This document shows, piece by piece, positions 1 to 11,211 of a DNA stretch of 64,000 nt (position 1 is its first letter; each line of letters starts with the position of its first letter). Source of the DNA: Pictodentalium vernedei (lineage: Eukaryota; Mollusca; Scaphopoda; Dentaliida; Dentaliidae). Location: assembly GCA_031216915.1 (NCBI GenBank), contig CM062296.1:665447838-665511837 (forward strand), written 5' to 3'. Both the position numbers and the translations under genes were made by a program. The notes below the pieces were generated by a model. It had not been told where the DNA came from, ran no database searches, and saw nothing but the letters and a program-made list of their open reading frames with translations.

Positions 1-633
1 AAAAATCCTGTCTTGGGCAGGAATATGCAATTGAATACGTTTGAAATACAGACCACTTTCATGATAGAAAATAAAATTCATGTAATTGCTTGTTATTTCT
101 GTCCAGCACAAATCCACGAGGCTCAAAATGAGAACTTTCTCTCGCCAAAAACAACAGATTACATAGTAATTTCACAGTTTTCACCACGATTCCGACAGTT
201 TTGGGGACGTCTAATTTATACCACCACGCATATATGGGAGCACGTCTACCTAGCACAGTATAACTCTACTTACTGACTGACTAGTATCAGGATTCGATTC
301 AATTCGAAACCTTAGCAGAGATTTGATTCAAGCTGAAATCAGAGGTTTGCAGGTCCCTACCCATGGTCCTTGTTTTCCGCATGATTGTGCAACAGACCTG
401 GTATTCTGAAAAATGCAGGAGGGCAAAAAATCGCTCTCCTCAATCAGCTTAGGAGAGCAATTAGCTTTACACAGCATTTTAAGTATCCAATTGAACAAAC
501 TCATTGAAACTGAAACCAACAGACTACATCAGTGATTTTATTAACTTTACTAAGGTAAAGCGAATTCTCTTGGACATCTAGGATGTCTCACTCAGCAACC
601 GAACACACACTTGACAAGACCTGTGTGTGTACC

Positions 634-742
634 CAGACCTGTTGTCCAAGGAAGTCATATGCCTACCACTACCACCTTCAACCGCCCAAGGGGGTTGAAG
701 GTGGCAGTGGTAGGCGTATGACTTTCTTGGACAACAGGTCTG
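634..742. repeat. Palindromic fold-back element (MITE-like)
   Basis: The left arm starting CAGACCTGTTGTCCAAG is mirrored by the right arm ending CTTGGACAACAGGTCTG, and the pairing continues almost to the centre (CCTTCAACC / GGTTGAAGG). The whole 109 bp can fold into one long hairpin with few mismatches. No coding potential. A palindromic MITE is the likeliest origin; a clear target-site duplication was not identified. Confidence 0.75.
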
Positions 743-1096
743 CTTGAATCAACAGTCACATCCTGGTGCTAGTGCTTCAAGTGACAGGATAGTAGTAATG
801 GTAGTATATTATAGTGTCAATATTCCTTGAATAATAATTACCCCTCAAACTGTGATGTCAGTTGTTGAACTTGAAACTGACAGAAAAAAAAATATTGCCG
901 TGACCCATTTTGCTTCAAATGATTGCAACTGTGTTTGGGTATGGTTGCAGCCATTACCTTTTACCACTAAACCACTTTCAAAATGAAATTACGTGATGTT
1001 ATGTGACTTCGAAGTTAAATTACATTTTTGCTTTACAACAAAAATTTAATGTGAGCATAATACATGTAATCTCAATCATCCAAGACCAAAATATTT

Positions 1097-1178
1097 AGGA
1101 GGGCAATTTTTCGCTCTCCTTAATTCTTTCAGGAGGGCAGTAAGGAGAGCTAAAAAAATCGCTCTCCTGAGATTGCCA
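1097..1178. repeat. Short hairpin repeat GGAGGGC/GCTCTCCT (second locus at 416-462)
   Basis: The motif GGAGGGC, a short A/T spacer, then GCTCTCCT occurs twice here and once near 416-462, giving small stem-loops of 8-9 bp. The two loci may be the ends of one degraded element of about 0.75 kb, but I could not define matching termini. Confidence 0.35.
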
Positions 1179-1689
1179 AGCCTGGTGCAACACCATATTT
1201 ACTAATTTTGCACAGAGTCTTCCTTGCCATTTGACCAACCTCTGTTCTCTGCAGTATTAACCATCACTCTGTTGTAAAACAGTACTAAAGAGTATCATTC
1301 AAATGGTATACCTCTGAATAATTCACAGTTTGGGAAGTCACTGCAGACTTGCCGAGTAAAAAAGAATCTTCAGTCTTGTTCACTCGAACGCCCCCATTGA
1401 AATAATCCGAAACACGAAAGTGAGGAAATTGTCACAAGTCTCGCAATGGTCAGTTCACTTGTAACACTAAGTTGTAACTTGTTAGGAACAGAGGGCGATT
1501 TATGTTCGAAATTTCTGTAAATTAGTTACAGAAATGACACATTTGCACAAAATTTAATTTTCTGTTTAAATTATTCATTTTAATAGGATATATGTTGGTA
1601 TTTCCATTTTATCTCAACACAGAAGTGTACACGTTCAAGCATTATTTGTTTTAACCGTTGTTTAATGTTGGCAATTAGTCGACTACAAA

Positions 1690-1980
1690 AATTTAAATTT
1701 TATAGTAAATTTCCTTTCTCATTATACCTACCACAATTGTTTACTACAGGCTTGCACTCCAGTGGAAGACCCTAACTCGGAAAATATACTCTCTATTTTG
1801 ATCTTTCCCAAGCAATTTGGGAAAGAAAGTGGTGCAAAAGTACCAAGAAAAAATAAGCCAAAACTGGATGGAGCGCCACCGGTGCACACCCAGTAGGGGA
1901 ACGTTCTTCTCTTATTACAAATCCACGGCTTCCGGAAAACCAGTGTGCAGGCAGTCACTAATGAATCATTCTTTTGAATC
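1690..1980. repeat. Inverted terminal repeat of DIRS A (3' end)
   Basis: From about 1,741 this segment is the reverse complement of 9,297-9,535 at roughly 90% identity by eye (shared blocks include GGCTTGCAC, GTGGAAGACCCTAAC and CCACGGCTTCCGGAAAACC). The outermost 50 bp (1,690-1,740) differ from the other end but are repeated in inverted orientation at 2,044-2,098, as expected for a DIRS terminus copied into the internal complementary region. Confidence 0.88.
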
Positions 1981-2043
1981 TGCCAACATTGGAGTTATGT
2001 GATCAGCGGGGAGGAAGGAAAAAGAAGACGGGAGGGCCTCCAT

Positions 2044-2133
2044 GTAAACAATTGTGGTAGGTATAATAAGAAAGGAAATTTACTATAAAATTTAAATTTC
2101 TTATCAACCTACCTTACAATTGTTTACTACAGG
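2044..2133. repeat. Internal complementary region of DIRS A
   Basis: Bases 2,044-2,098 are the reverse complement of the 3' outer terminus (1,690-1,748). Bases 2,096-2,133 are the reverse complement of the 5' outer terminus (9,530-9,562). The two halves meet at AAATTTCTTATC, which fixes both element ends. In DIRS replication models this region templates the closure of the circular intermediate. Confidence 0.85.
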
Positions 2134-2334
2134 CTGAATCGACAATAGGATGGAGGGAATCACATAACCAACCCTCACATAACCCAATAGCACTGGAACC
2201 GTGGACAGAGGTAGAGGTCCCAAGGCCTATCAAACCATAGCATCACAATCATTAGTAAAAGACAATGAGAGATGAGGCATAAAGTTCTGTGCGATGCACA
2301 GACATAAAGGGCAGTAATAGCACAGAGTTGGAAC

Positions 2335-3553
2335 TTACCTTGTAAGAAGCCTGATGGCTAGGGTAGACAACTGCCTGAGCGGAAGAAAGAAGGCCACAGT
2401 ACAAAGGTCCTCTGACTGCTCCTGCAACTGACGCAGATAGGTGGAGAAAGTAGCATTTCTCCAGTAGGCTGCCTGCATAACATCTGACAACATGACAGAG
2501 TTAGTATAAGCCCAAGAGGTAGACAATGCATGCACCTCGTGGACAGAAATACGATTGGTAATACAATTGTCGGACGCTAGACAAGCGTAAGCCACGTTAA
2601 TAGCAAGACAAATCCATCGAGAAATGGATTGAGTAGAGATCATCCGTCGACCAGGAATAAGAGACAGAAAAAAAAATTGTTTCCTGCCTTTCCAAATGAA
2701 CTGCATCCGATTGAGATAAATTCGAATTGCACGAACCGGACAGAGCAAAGGGCGGTAACCCTCAGCAGAAGGAAGAGGCCTGATACAGATAGGAGGTGGA
2801 GTAGTTTCTGGTATCTGATTCTTGGCCAGAAAGGAGCAATCAGTGGTAAACGTAACACTGTTGGGAGAGCTCCTGAAAAAGGCTGGGTCAACCGAGAGGG
2901 CGTGAAGCTCATTAACCCGTCTGGCTGAGGCAAAAGCCATCAGAAAAGCTGTCTTGTATGTGAGAAAATGCATATCCATCTGGGATAACGGTTCAAACAG
3001 CGCACACCACCCCCCCCCCCCGTCCCCCCAAGCAAAGCAGCACCCAAGAAAGATTCCATCTTTGGGTAAGCTGCAAAGTCCTAGGCCTTTTAAAGGAAAA
3101 GTGCCGAACAAGCTTGGAGCGGTATGGATTAGTGCTGATATGACGCCTTCCCACATACGATAAGGTCTCTGAAAGCATGGACCTGTACCCTTTGATGGTA
3201 ACAGGCTGGAGACCCCGAGAATCAAACAGATATACCAGAAACTCCACAATCTGTGAAATCGAAGGATTGGCATAATCAACAGGGTGATCGGCACACCATC
3301 GACAGAAGACCTTCCACTTGGCAGCATAGGCTAAACCAGTGGAGTGCCTCCTTGAAGAAGAAATGCACTCTACTGCTCGTCTCGAAAAAAAACCTCTACG
3401 GAGGAGACAGGACCTGACAAAAGATATGAGTGAAGGCACAATGAAGTCGGGTCGACAAGAAACCTCCTCAGGTGACCTTGGCAAAGAAGGTCGCAACGTA
3501 GAGGGTGACGTGCCGGAACCACTGCCAACAGAGAGCGGAGCTGACTGATCCAC
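2335..3553 (-). pseudogene. DIRS A tyrosine recombinase, frameshifted
   Basis: The product would be the integrase of the element, a lambda-integrase-type tyrosine recombinase. The N-terminal core-binding part reads from 3,553 down to about 3,030 (YAAKWKVFCRWC, VTIKGYRSMLSETL) in one frame. The catalytic part follows from about 3,000 to 2,335 in another (TYKTAFLMAFASARRVNELH, then VHEVHALSTSWAY and TFSTYLRQL). The frame change coincides with a C-homopolymer at about 3,008-3,026. The first catalytic arginine (SARRVNEL) and the probable nucleophile tyrosine (TFSTYLR) are present. The second box reads HEVH where the related element B has HEVR, so a conserved catalytic arginine is lost. The gene lies immediately upstream of the internal complementary region. 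Confidence 0.85.
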
Positions 3554-5200
3554 ACTGAGGCGACAGGGGAGCGATCAGAATGATTTGACAACTGCAGGTT
3601 CGTATCTTGGTTAGAACCTGAGGCAGAATCGGAACCGGCAAGAAGGCATCGACGACAAGACCGTTCCAATCAAGTGACAGAGCATCTACGGTGAAAGCCA
3701 GAGGATCTGGACACGGGAACACGAAAGTGTCCACCTGATGGTTCCAACGAGTCGCAAAGAGATCGATGTGGGGACGACCCCAGAGATCGCAAAGTGACTA
3801 GAACACCGCCCTGTGGAGCATCCACTCGGTGGAAATGACCCTGCCCCTTCGGGACAGGGAGTCAGCTAGGACGTTCAGACGACCGGGAATGTGACGAACC
3901 ACCACTACGGCGTTGACATCCTGAGCTAGCAACAGAAGATCCCAAGCCAATTCGTACATGGGAACTGAGTGCGTGCCGCCCTGGTTCCGAATGTAAGCAT
4001 CCACTGTCGAATTGTCGGACAACAGAAAGACCTGGCGATTCAAAAGGTGGGGATCCACTGCCGGAAACTCAGAAAAAGAGCAAGAAGCTCCTTCTGGCTT
4101 ATGTGAAGAGCTGCTTGATCCTGGTCCCATGCCCGTGAAGGGAAAGACCTAGAGGATCCAATGTTGCACCCCATCCGAGATCGCTGGCGTCTGCCGTCAG
4201 AACACGATCACACGTGGGTAAATCCAATGGAACTCCCTACATAATCCAATGAACATCCATCCAAGGGAGAAGGTGACGATGAAGAGACTCCGGTAACTGA
4301 AGCACCAGATCCAGAGGATCGACATTCGGCCTCCAACGACTGAGCAGAAAGTGTTGGAGAGGTCTGACATGCAGCCGACCTAGAGGAATGAGATCCGTCA
4401 CCGAACCGCAGAGACCGAGCAGCCGGAGAAGACTCCGAGCTGTCGCTGACGTGGACTGGGACAGAGTCAGGGCAAAAGCTGAGAGAATCACAGCCCTATC
4501 CCAGGGAACCGCCACCGTATTCAGCCGAGTACGGAAGTCCATCCCCAGATGACAAAACGACTGAGAAGGGACCAGGTCCGACTTCTCTTCGTTGACTCTG
4601 AACCGTAGAGATGTGAGCAGGCTCAACAGTGTGTTGACATCTGACTCCAGAAAGGCAGCATTGGAATGCCACTGAAGGATATCGTCTAGATATGCCAAAG
4701 TAGTGACCGTGGACTGTGTGCGATGTAAGGCTAACACATGCGACATCAGTCGGGTGAAGGCTCAAGGAGCCAGGTTGAGGCTGAAGGGCATGGCCTTGAA
4801 CTGGTAAACTCGCCCTAGAAAAGTGAACCTGAGATACTTTCGCGATGTCCGATGAATCTGAACGTGAAAGTAAGCGTCTCGCAGGTCAATGCTGGAAGTG
4901 AAAACTCCGTGGTGAATGGAGCGGCGAACCGACCTGAAAGTCTCCATGCTGAACTTAGGAGCAATGATAGACTGGTTCAGGATACTCAGATCGATAACCG
5001 GTCAGAGTCGGCCGTCCTTCTTCGGCACCAAGAACAGGCAGGAATAAAATCCCACTGAATGGTCTAAAGGAACTTGTGTTGGAAGAGGCACTCTCGACAG
5101 AGTTGGACGCCTCAACCTGGGACGAATCGAGGTGAGGACCTTCATTTCAAGGCCAGCGAGGCCTGCAAGAGGAGAAACCACCTCCTCTACTATATGAAGA
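3468..5200 (-). pseudogene. DIRS A reverse transcriptase-RNase H, broken
   Basis: Successive pieces in shifting frames match a DIRS pol. The RT start is SCLFLVPKKDG (about 5,002-5,060). The motif A region is SIDLRDAYFHVQIH with YQFKAMPFSLNLAP (4,762-4,947). The catalytic TLAYLDDIL sits near 4,680-4,710, followed by NEEKSDLVPS. The RNase H part is LLSDNSTVDAYIRNQGGTHS and GRLNVLADSLSRRG (3,798-4,040). A downstream conserved tail reads FVFPCPDPLAFTVDALSLDW (about 3,670-3,730). The YLDD catalytic box is intact, but at least three frame changes separate the pieces. Gag lies upstream and the recombinase downstream, giving the order gag, RT-RH, YR. Confidence 0.87.
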
Positions 5201-5245
5201 ATCCTGAGTCCTCCCTCTAGCCTGCCGATGCTTACCCTTACCCTG

Positions 5246-7514
5246 TTAGTAAGTAGAAGCAGAGGCAGGAGGATCAGCCCTTGGCTTCGAAGAGGAAGGA
5301 GAAGGGCACTTGTGAGGCTTTGGACAGCCCCTGCCTCCAACAGAAGGCTGATCAAGCTGACGAAGCAGCAGCTGATCTATGGAATGACGTAGGACATCAT
5401 CCCAGGCCGTCGCCACGGAACCATGGAATAGTTGCAGACCCGCCGAAGAAGCAGATCGAAGAGCAGCGTGCTGTCCCTCAGGAAGGGAATGGCGTGTGTC
5501 CAACACAGCGGCCCTGCGAACTAATTCCAAGTTAGCCGTGTGTGTGTGCATGAGCGCCTTGGAAAGCACAAGCAAAGGAGCCTGTACGTCATCAAACTTA
5601 TCTGGAGGCAGATAAGCAGCTAAAGCTGAGACAACGTGATCCGAGAGAGAAAGCATGCCCAGCATCTCTCTCGATAAGCCCAACAGGGACTCCAGAGTCG
5701 CCATAGGAATAACGGCCGACTTGGGCTTGGAAAGCCCGAGGGAGGGAGGTGGAGTCCTGATCCAAGACCGTCAAAGTCTGGCAGACTGAATCGTAGAAAC
5801 GATAACTCACTGGAGGTAAAAAAAAAAGTGTTAACCCTGGAGAAGAACGAAGTCTTCATAGCCTTGGAACTCAGCTTAGAGTCCAAAGCTGAAAACGCTT
5901 CAACCACCTGTACTGACTGACACGGTCGAAGGCGCCCAGATGCAGGTTGCTCCACAGGCTGCAGGCGCACGGCCGATGATCGCGGCCTGGCTGACACTGT
6001 CGGCTGGTTTGACGGTTTGAGATCTGGAAGGAACCCAAACACAAAGTCAAGAGCTGCCCCCAAGTCAGAAGACTGTTGGCTCTCGACGTCAGGTATGTCG
6101 GACTCATCCTCTGAGTTGGAAGACACATAGCCCATCATGGGCAAACCAGCGATGCCTCCCATGGTGTAGGTACACCCGAGGGATCAGAAAGCGGCCTGCT
6201 TCTGATCCCGGGAGGCGGAGACGCAGGGGGGCACCTGAAAACCACTAGTAGCCTCGCTGGAAGCAATGGGAAGACTCTTGGAAAGAACCTGAGTGAGCAA
6301 GGAGAGGGCTTCCCTAAGCTCACAGACCGATTCGACATGGGAACGAACCGGCAAAGGGGCTTCACTCCTGATCCTTTTAACCAGCGAAGGGTCACGATCC
6401 TCAAATACACCAGACGCGGGGCGACGGGTGGCAGCCGAAACATCTGAAGGAAGACGTGTACAGGGGTATGACATACCTCGAGGATCTACAGAGTGGGAAC
6501 TCAGGAGTCACCATGAAAATCTGAGGGGCAGAAGGTCCAGGCAGCACAAAAGGCGTTGGTCCTGCAAAACTGGCCATGGGACAAGAGTGTGTGGACGGAA
6601 ATGCCACGGAGTTCATGATGGGCCTACCATGAACATCCGAATCCAATGAGAAAGCTGCGGTGCTCAACGGCTGAGAGACCACAGCAAAGCGTTTGGCCGG
6701 CAGCCCCTTCCGACTTCGCCGAGTTGAAGTCAGGGCAGGCTGAAGCCGATACCCCAAGTCACTACCAGACATCTCTGCAGATCCCTGCAGGGAAAAAACT
6801 GCTGTGCTCAACGGCTGAGAGGCCACAGCAGAGGGTGCGGTCGGCAGCCCCTTCCGACTTTGCCGGGTTGAAGTCAGTGAAGGCTGAGGCTGATACCCCA
6901 CATCCACACTACCAGAGATGCATCTCTGTAGACCCCTGCAGGGATAAACCGAGGCTGGCTGAAACGGTGACCGATGACGTTGCAGACGGAACAGCAGTAG
7001 CAGCAGATATGATGGGAGCTGTTGAAACTGGTGGAAAAGGGGAGAGAGCAACCTAGCTTGGCTCCAAAGGAGGAGTCACAACCCTAGTGACAGCCTCAGA
7101 TGTCGACTGGAGAGGGACCACAGTCCCGGAAGCAGGCATCTCTTCACCAGACAACTCAACAGCTCCCGCAGTATTCACCACAGAAAAAGACTGCACATCC
7201 CCCACGGAGGGGGTATAACTCTCATCTGATGTGATCATGTCGGGAGGCCCTGAACGACTGCATTCCCCACCCCGCAGGTGCAGGAGGAACGGTGACAAAA
7301 ACCTTCCACATGCTTGGGCAAAAGGCACTGCCCTCAAGGAACAGTCCTGGGCAAAACAGAGGTGAGAGTAGTAGAAGAAAAAGGTGAACTCAACAGATGT
7401 AGAAAGAAGAACACCCCCAACTACGAGAGAAAGGTGGCAGAAAAAAGGACCGGCTGGAACACAATTGAACCCAGACGGCCGACAGGGACCAAAAAACAGA
7501 AATTCTGCCCTCAA
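5246..7514 (-). pseudogene. DIRS A gag-like region, fragmented
   Basis: Several overlapping frames on the minus strand make up a decayed gag. The best anchor is ANLELVRRAAVLDT (5,246-5,704), which matches ANLELVRRDAALAT in the gag of DIRS B. Upstream, an acidic stretch NSEDESDIPDVESQ (about 6,090-6,130) recalls the Asp/Glu-rich part of the other gag. The 5' third (6,401-7,051) is Ser/Pro-rich and contains a tandem duplication of about 140 bp. Gag would form the particle that packages the RNA. Identity rests mainly on position and the one shared motif. Confidence 0.65.
6655..6935. repeat. Two-copy tandem duplication (about 140 bp) inside gag
   Basis: The segments 6,655-6,793 and 6,794-6,935 share GTGCTCAACGGCTGAGAG, GGCAGCCCCTTCCGACTT and GAAGTCAG, followed by GGCTGA and GATACCCCA. 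The encoded peptides also repeat (GLP...SQPLSTA). This is an internal duplication within the retrotransposon coding region. Confidence 0.8.
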
Positions 7515-7596
7515 CAGAGAAAAGAAATCCTGTCCATACAGCCCCCATTGACACCTAACTCCAATAATAACAAGTGTTTGACCACCGAGGTGGTAT

Positions 7597-9029
7597 TAGT
7601 CCCCTACAGCGCTTTTGTGACATAAGGTGTTTTTGTCACAGAAGACACTAGAGTATTTAAGCATCTTGGATTTTGAAAACAAAATATTGAGCGTGCATAA
7701 TCCCCTCACAACCCTTTATCCATGTACCATATATTAAAGGCGTAGCTTGAACCATGTTGGAGGGTGGGGTGGTAACATAAAATAGAGAAAAAAGCTTAAA
7801 AAACACAACAAAAATTGCCGCCATTCTGCCATCTTGGATTTTGAAAAATAAATATTGACTGTACATCATGCCCTCAGAACCATTTATCCATGTACCAAAT
7901 ATGAAAGGTGTAGCTTGAAGCATATTAGAGGGAGAGGTGGTAACATAAAAACAGACAGACAGACAGACAGATGTTAGATTTTGAAAAAAAAATATTGAGC
8001 GTGCATAATCCCCTCACAACCCCTTTATCCATGTACCATATATGAAAAGTGCAGCTTGAACCATGTTGGAGGGAGCAGTGGTAACATAAAATAAAGAAAA
8101 AAGCTTAAAAAACACAACATAAATGGTTGCAATGGCACCATCTTGGATTTTGGAGAAAAAAATATTGAACGTGCAACATCCCATTACAACCCTCCATCCA
8201 TGTGCCAGATATAAAAAGTGTAGCTTGAACCATGTTGGAGTGAGGGGTGGTAACATAACATAGAGAAAAAAAGCTTAAAAAACACAACAAAAATGGCCGC
8301 CATGCCGCCATCTTGGATTTTGAAGAAAAAATATTGAACGTGCATCATCCCCTCCCAACCCTCTATCCATGTGCCAAATATTCAAAGTGTAGCTTGAACC
8401 ATGTTGGTGGGAGGGGTGGTAACATGAAAATAGAGAAAAAAAGCTTAAAAAACACAACAAAAATGGCCTCCAATCCACCATCTTGGATTTTGAAAAAAAA
8501 ATTTTGAGCGTGCATCATCCCCTCAGAACCGTTTATCCATGTACCAAATATGAAAAGTGTAGCTTGAACCATGTTGGTGGGAGGGGTGGTAACATGAAAA
8601 TAGAGAAAAAAAGCTTAAAAAACACAACAGGCCGCCATTCCGCCATCTTGGATTTTGAAAAAAAAATTTTCAGCGTGCATTATCCCCTCAGAACCATTTA
8701 TCCATGTACCAAATATGAAAGGTGTAGCTTGAACCATGTTGGTGGGAGGGGTGGTAACATGAAAATAGAGAAAAAAAGCTTAAAAAACACAACAAAAATG
8801 GCCGCCATTCCGCCATCTTGGATTTTGAAGAAAAAAATTTTGAGCGTGCATCATCCCCTCAGAACTATTTATCCATGTACCAAATATGAAAGGTGTAGCT
8901 TAAAGCATGATGGAGGGAGAGGTGGTAACATAAAAAACAGACAGACAGATGGACGGACAGACAGACAGAGACGGACAGACGGAGTGCAATCCTATAATCC
9001 CCTTACGGTCCCTGTAGGGGACTAATAAT
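7597..9029. mobile_element. Minisatellite element nested in DIRS A
   Basis: About eight tandem monomers of roughly 165 bp (each with CCATCTTGGATTTTG, TTTATCCATGTACCA, GTAGCTTGAACCATG and GGTGGTAACAT) end in a GACAGACAGACGGACA microsatellite (8,935-8,985). The block is bounded by inverted termini: ATTAGTCCCCTACAG at 7,597 and CTGTAGGGGACTAAT ending at 9,027. The 3' end can fold on itself (CCCCTTAC...GTAGGGG). Open frames inside are translations of the monomers, not genes. The architecture matches bivalve pearl-type or DINE-1-type non-autonomous elements. Confidence 0.7.
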
Positions 9030-9296
9030 AATATCCAAAAGGATAACATAGATTTATCAACTGAAAAAATTTATGTCTGAACCGCATGGTACGTGAAAGT
9101 CGCACGCGAACACAGAGACTATATAAAATACAATAAAAAAGTGGTTGAAAATAATAATGAGAATATATAAAACACAGTCCTGTTATTATACAATCCTCAG
9201 ATCCATAATTCCAGTCACAGGTAACCATTATCAACGAGTTGAATTATCACTGTTTCTGAATGCAAAAGGAGGTCCTGCCACATGGGCGGACGAAAA

Positions 9297-9562
9297 AAGA
9301 ATGATTCATTAGTTACTGCTTGCGCACCGACTGGTTTTCCGGAAGCCGTGGATTTGTACTGAGAGAAGAGCATCCCTCCACTGGATGTGTGCCGGTGGCG
9401 CTCCATCCAGTTTTGGCTTATTTTTTCTTGGTGCTTTTGCACCACTTTCTTTCCCAAATCGCTTGGGAAAGATCAAAATTGAGAGAATATTTTTTGAGTT
9501 AGGGTCTTCCACTGTGGTGCAAGCCTGTAGTAAACAATTGTAAGGTAGGTTGATAAGAAATT
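9297..9562. repeat. Inverted terminal repeat of DIRS A (5' end)
   Basis: Reverse complement of the 1,741-1,980 repeat, with the same order of shared blocks. Its outer 30 bp (CCTGTAGTAAACAATTG through GATAAGAAATT) recur inverted in the internal complementary region. Transcription of the element should start in or near this repeat; I see no reliable promoter motif. Confidence 0.85.
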
Positions 9563-9805
9563 GATAGTCGCAACAGCCCTACTAGTGACAATATTAAAAG
9601 GACATGTGACATGCGTAAATATAATTTAAAACAACAGTTATTGTCTTAAAACAATTTTTAACAAAATTCTATGATTATTTAACAGTTCGATGATTTTTGA
9701 CTTCAAGGCTACAAACTCGGATGATTCTTCAGGCTTGGAAATAAAGAGCTCATATCGTAACCCGTTAACAGGTTATGCAATATAATATGCTGGTAACCTA
9801 TTGAA

Positions 9806-10564
9806 AATGAAAGTGTCAATGACACTGCAGCTCAACTTTTCTTAGAAGGGACTGAACTAAATAGAAAGTCCCAGTAATGCAAAGTTATTCACTCAAGTTT
9901 CTACAGAAAAGACATCACACCAAAGCTACAAATGAAATCTGAAAAAGGTTGTGTGAGAGTTGTGGTCTGTATGATGTGCTAATGGAATTGTGGACAACTC
10001 ATGGACTAAAAGGCAACCACTGGCAGTCATGTTTTTCAACAAAATTCAGAAAAATTTGATACCTCGAATCTAGATATCACACCAAGACTAAATATGAATA
10101 TGAAAAAATTCGGGTGTGAGATATGGCTTGTAGGATGTGCTAATGGAGTTGACAATTTTTTGCCAAATGCAAGATGGCTGCTGGAGGCCATATTTTTCAA
10201 ATAAAATTCAGAAAAATTCAATAGCTCCTATCAAGACATCAAACAAAAGCTGCATATGAAATTTGAAAAAAAGATTTGGGTGAGAGATGTGGCCTGTAGG
10301 GTGTGCTAATGGAATTGTTGACAATATATATGCCAAAATCAAGATGGCCACTGGCAGCCATGTTTTTCAATGAAATTTAGAAAAATTCAATAGCTCCAAT
10401 ATAGACATTGCCCCAAAGCCATGTATGAAATTTGGAACTGATTGGGTGAGTGCTGCAACCTGTAGGGTGTGCTAAAGGAATTGTGGTTGGTTAGAGGAAC
10501 GGATGGACGACAGATTGCAACCCATCCCAATAGCCCATACTTGACGCCAATCAAGTTGAGCTAA
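9806..10564 (+). mobile_element. Rolling-circle-like minisatellite element E1
   Basis: It starts with AATGAAAGTG and the palindrome AGTGTCAATGACACT followed by GCAGCTCAACTT. It ends with a hairpin whose last bases are AAGTTGAGCTAA. Inside are about four monomers of about 165 bp with AAGATGGCC-type motifs (AAATTTGAAAAAGAT, GTGTGCTAATGGAATTG). Same family layout as E4; no protein-coding capacity. Confidence 0.7.
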
Positions 10565-11211
10565 TAAAATGAATTAAATTTGCAAAACTTCAATCTTTGT
10601 GGTCCAGAAAAATATACATCACAGTTTACTACTAAATATAGAAATAAACGTACATGGTAATGAGGTTATTCCAATGGCATCCATATTTGACAGTTTGAAT
10701 AATAATAACAATGTCTTTTCCATATCTTCTATACATTAAAGAAACACATTAAATGTTCTATCTATATAATAAAGCTATATTAACTCTTTGCATACTGTCA
10801 AAAAACCAAATTTTAAGCAGCCAATTATTTCCATAGTGCAACTTTTAATAATGAAATAACAAAAATTAACTTGGAAATTGGGACTGAAAGTAAATAAAAA
10901 TTATGTAAAAATATTTGCGGGGGTGAACAAGAAAACAAAATCAAGGGTTCTTCCTACCCATGTGATTTTTGTTAGTGTTTTTTTCCTATAGGGTTTTTTA
11001 CCAGTAATTTTTTTTCCTGTACTGTTCTCGTCACTAGAAAAGTGTAGATTCATTTAACAGAGTTCCACTTTTTATGCCACCAACAATATCATACACAGGT
11101 CTGGGAACCGTAGTACCTAAGAGGGGAACCAACCAGAGGAGTGACTGTCCCAGATGGGCCTGTCCATACCCCTGCTGCCTTGATTATCCAAGACGAAAAT
11201 GGCATAACTCA
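10565..11211. other. Intergenic stretch, nothing recognised
   Basis: AT-rich sequence with no coding similarity. TTAACTCTTTGCATAC at about 10,777 resembles one end of the TTAA-flanked MITE at 13,377, but no matching second end was found. Confidence 0.5.

Larger units (their letters stand above)
1..1689. other. Region without recognised genes
   Basis: Short open frames are present but none resembles a known protein and no splice-supported exon could be recognised. The stretch is AT-rich and holds a palindromic element (634-742) and two loci of a short GGAGGGC...GCTCTCCT hairpin motif (about 416-462 and 1,097-1,178). Nothing else stands out. Confidence 0.6.
1690..9562 (-). mobile_element. DIRS-like retrotransposon A, decayed, about 7.9 kb
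   Basis: The element runs right to left: 5' inverted terminal repeat, gag-like region, reverse transcriptase, RNase H, tyrosine recombinase, internal complementary region, 3' inverted terminal repeat. Inverted termini plus an internal region complementary to both outer ends are diagnostic of the DIRS group, which integrates through a circular intermediate by a tyrosine recombinase and makes no target duplication. The outer ends lie at about 1,689-1,693 and 9,558-9,562; both overlap an AAATT motif that also forms the junction inside the internal complementary region. All three coding regions carry frameshifts, so the copy is not autonomous. A minisatellite element is nested in its 5' part (7,597-9,029). 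A homologous but clearly different DIRS element lies at 26,945-33,871. Confidence 0.88.

Noticed and set aside
3339..3548. Plus-strand frames opposite the DIRS genes
   Set aside because: Shadows of the minus-strand recombinase and pol sequences, which carry the recognisable motifs.
7640..9000. CRISPR-like regular repeats
   Set aside because: Monomers are 128-170 bp without short constant repeats and variable spacers; the sequence is eukaryotic.
8313..9025. 180-codon plus-strand frame with repeated KKILSVHHPLRTIYPC
   Set aside because: Translation of the 165-bp monomers; 165 is a multiple of three so the frame stays open by chance.
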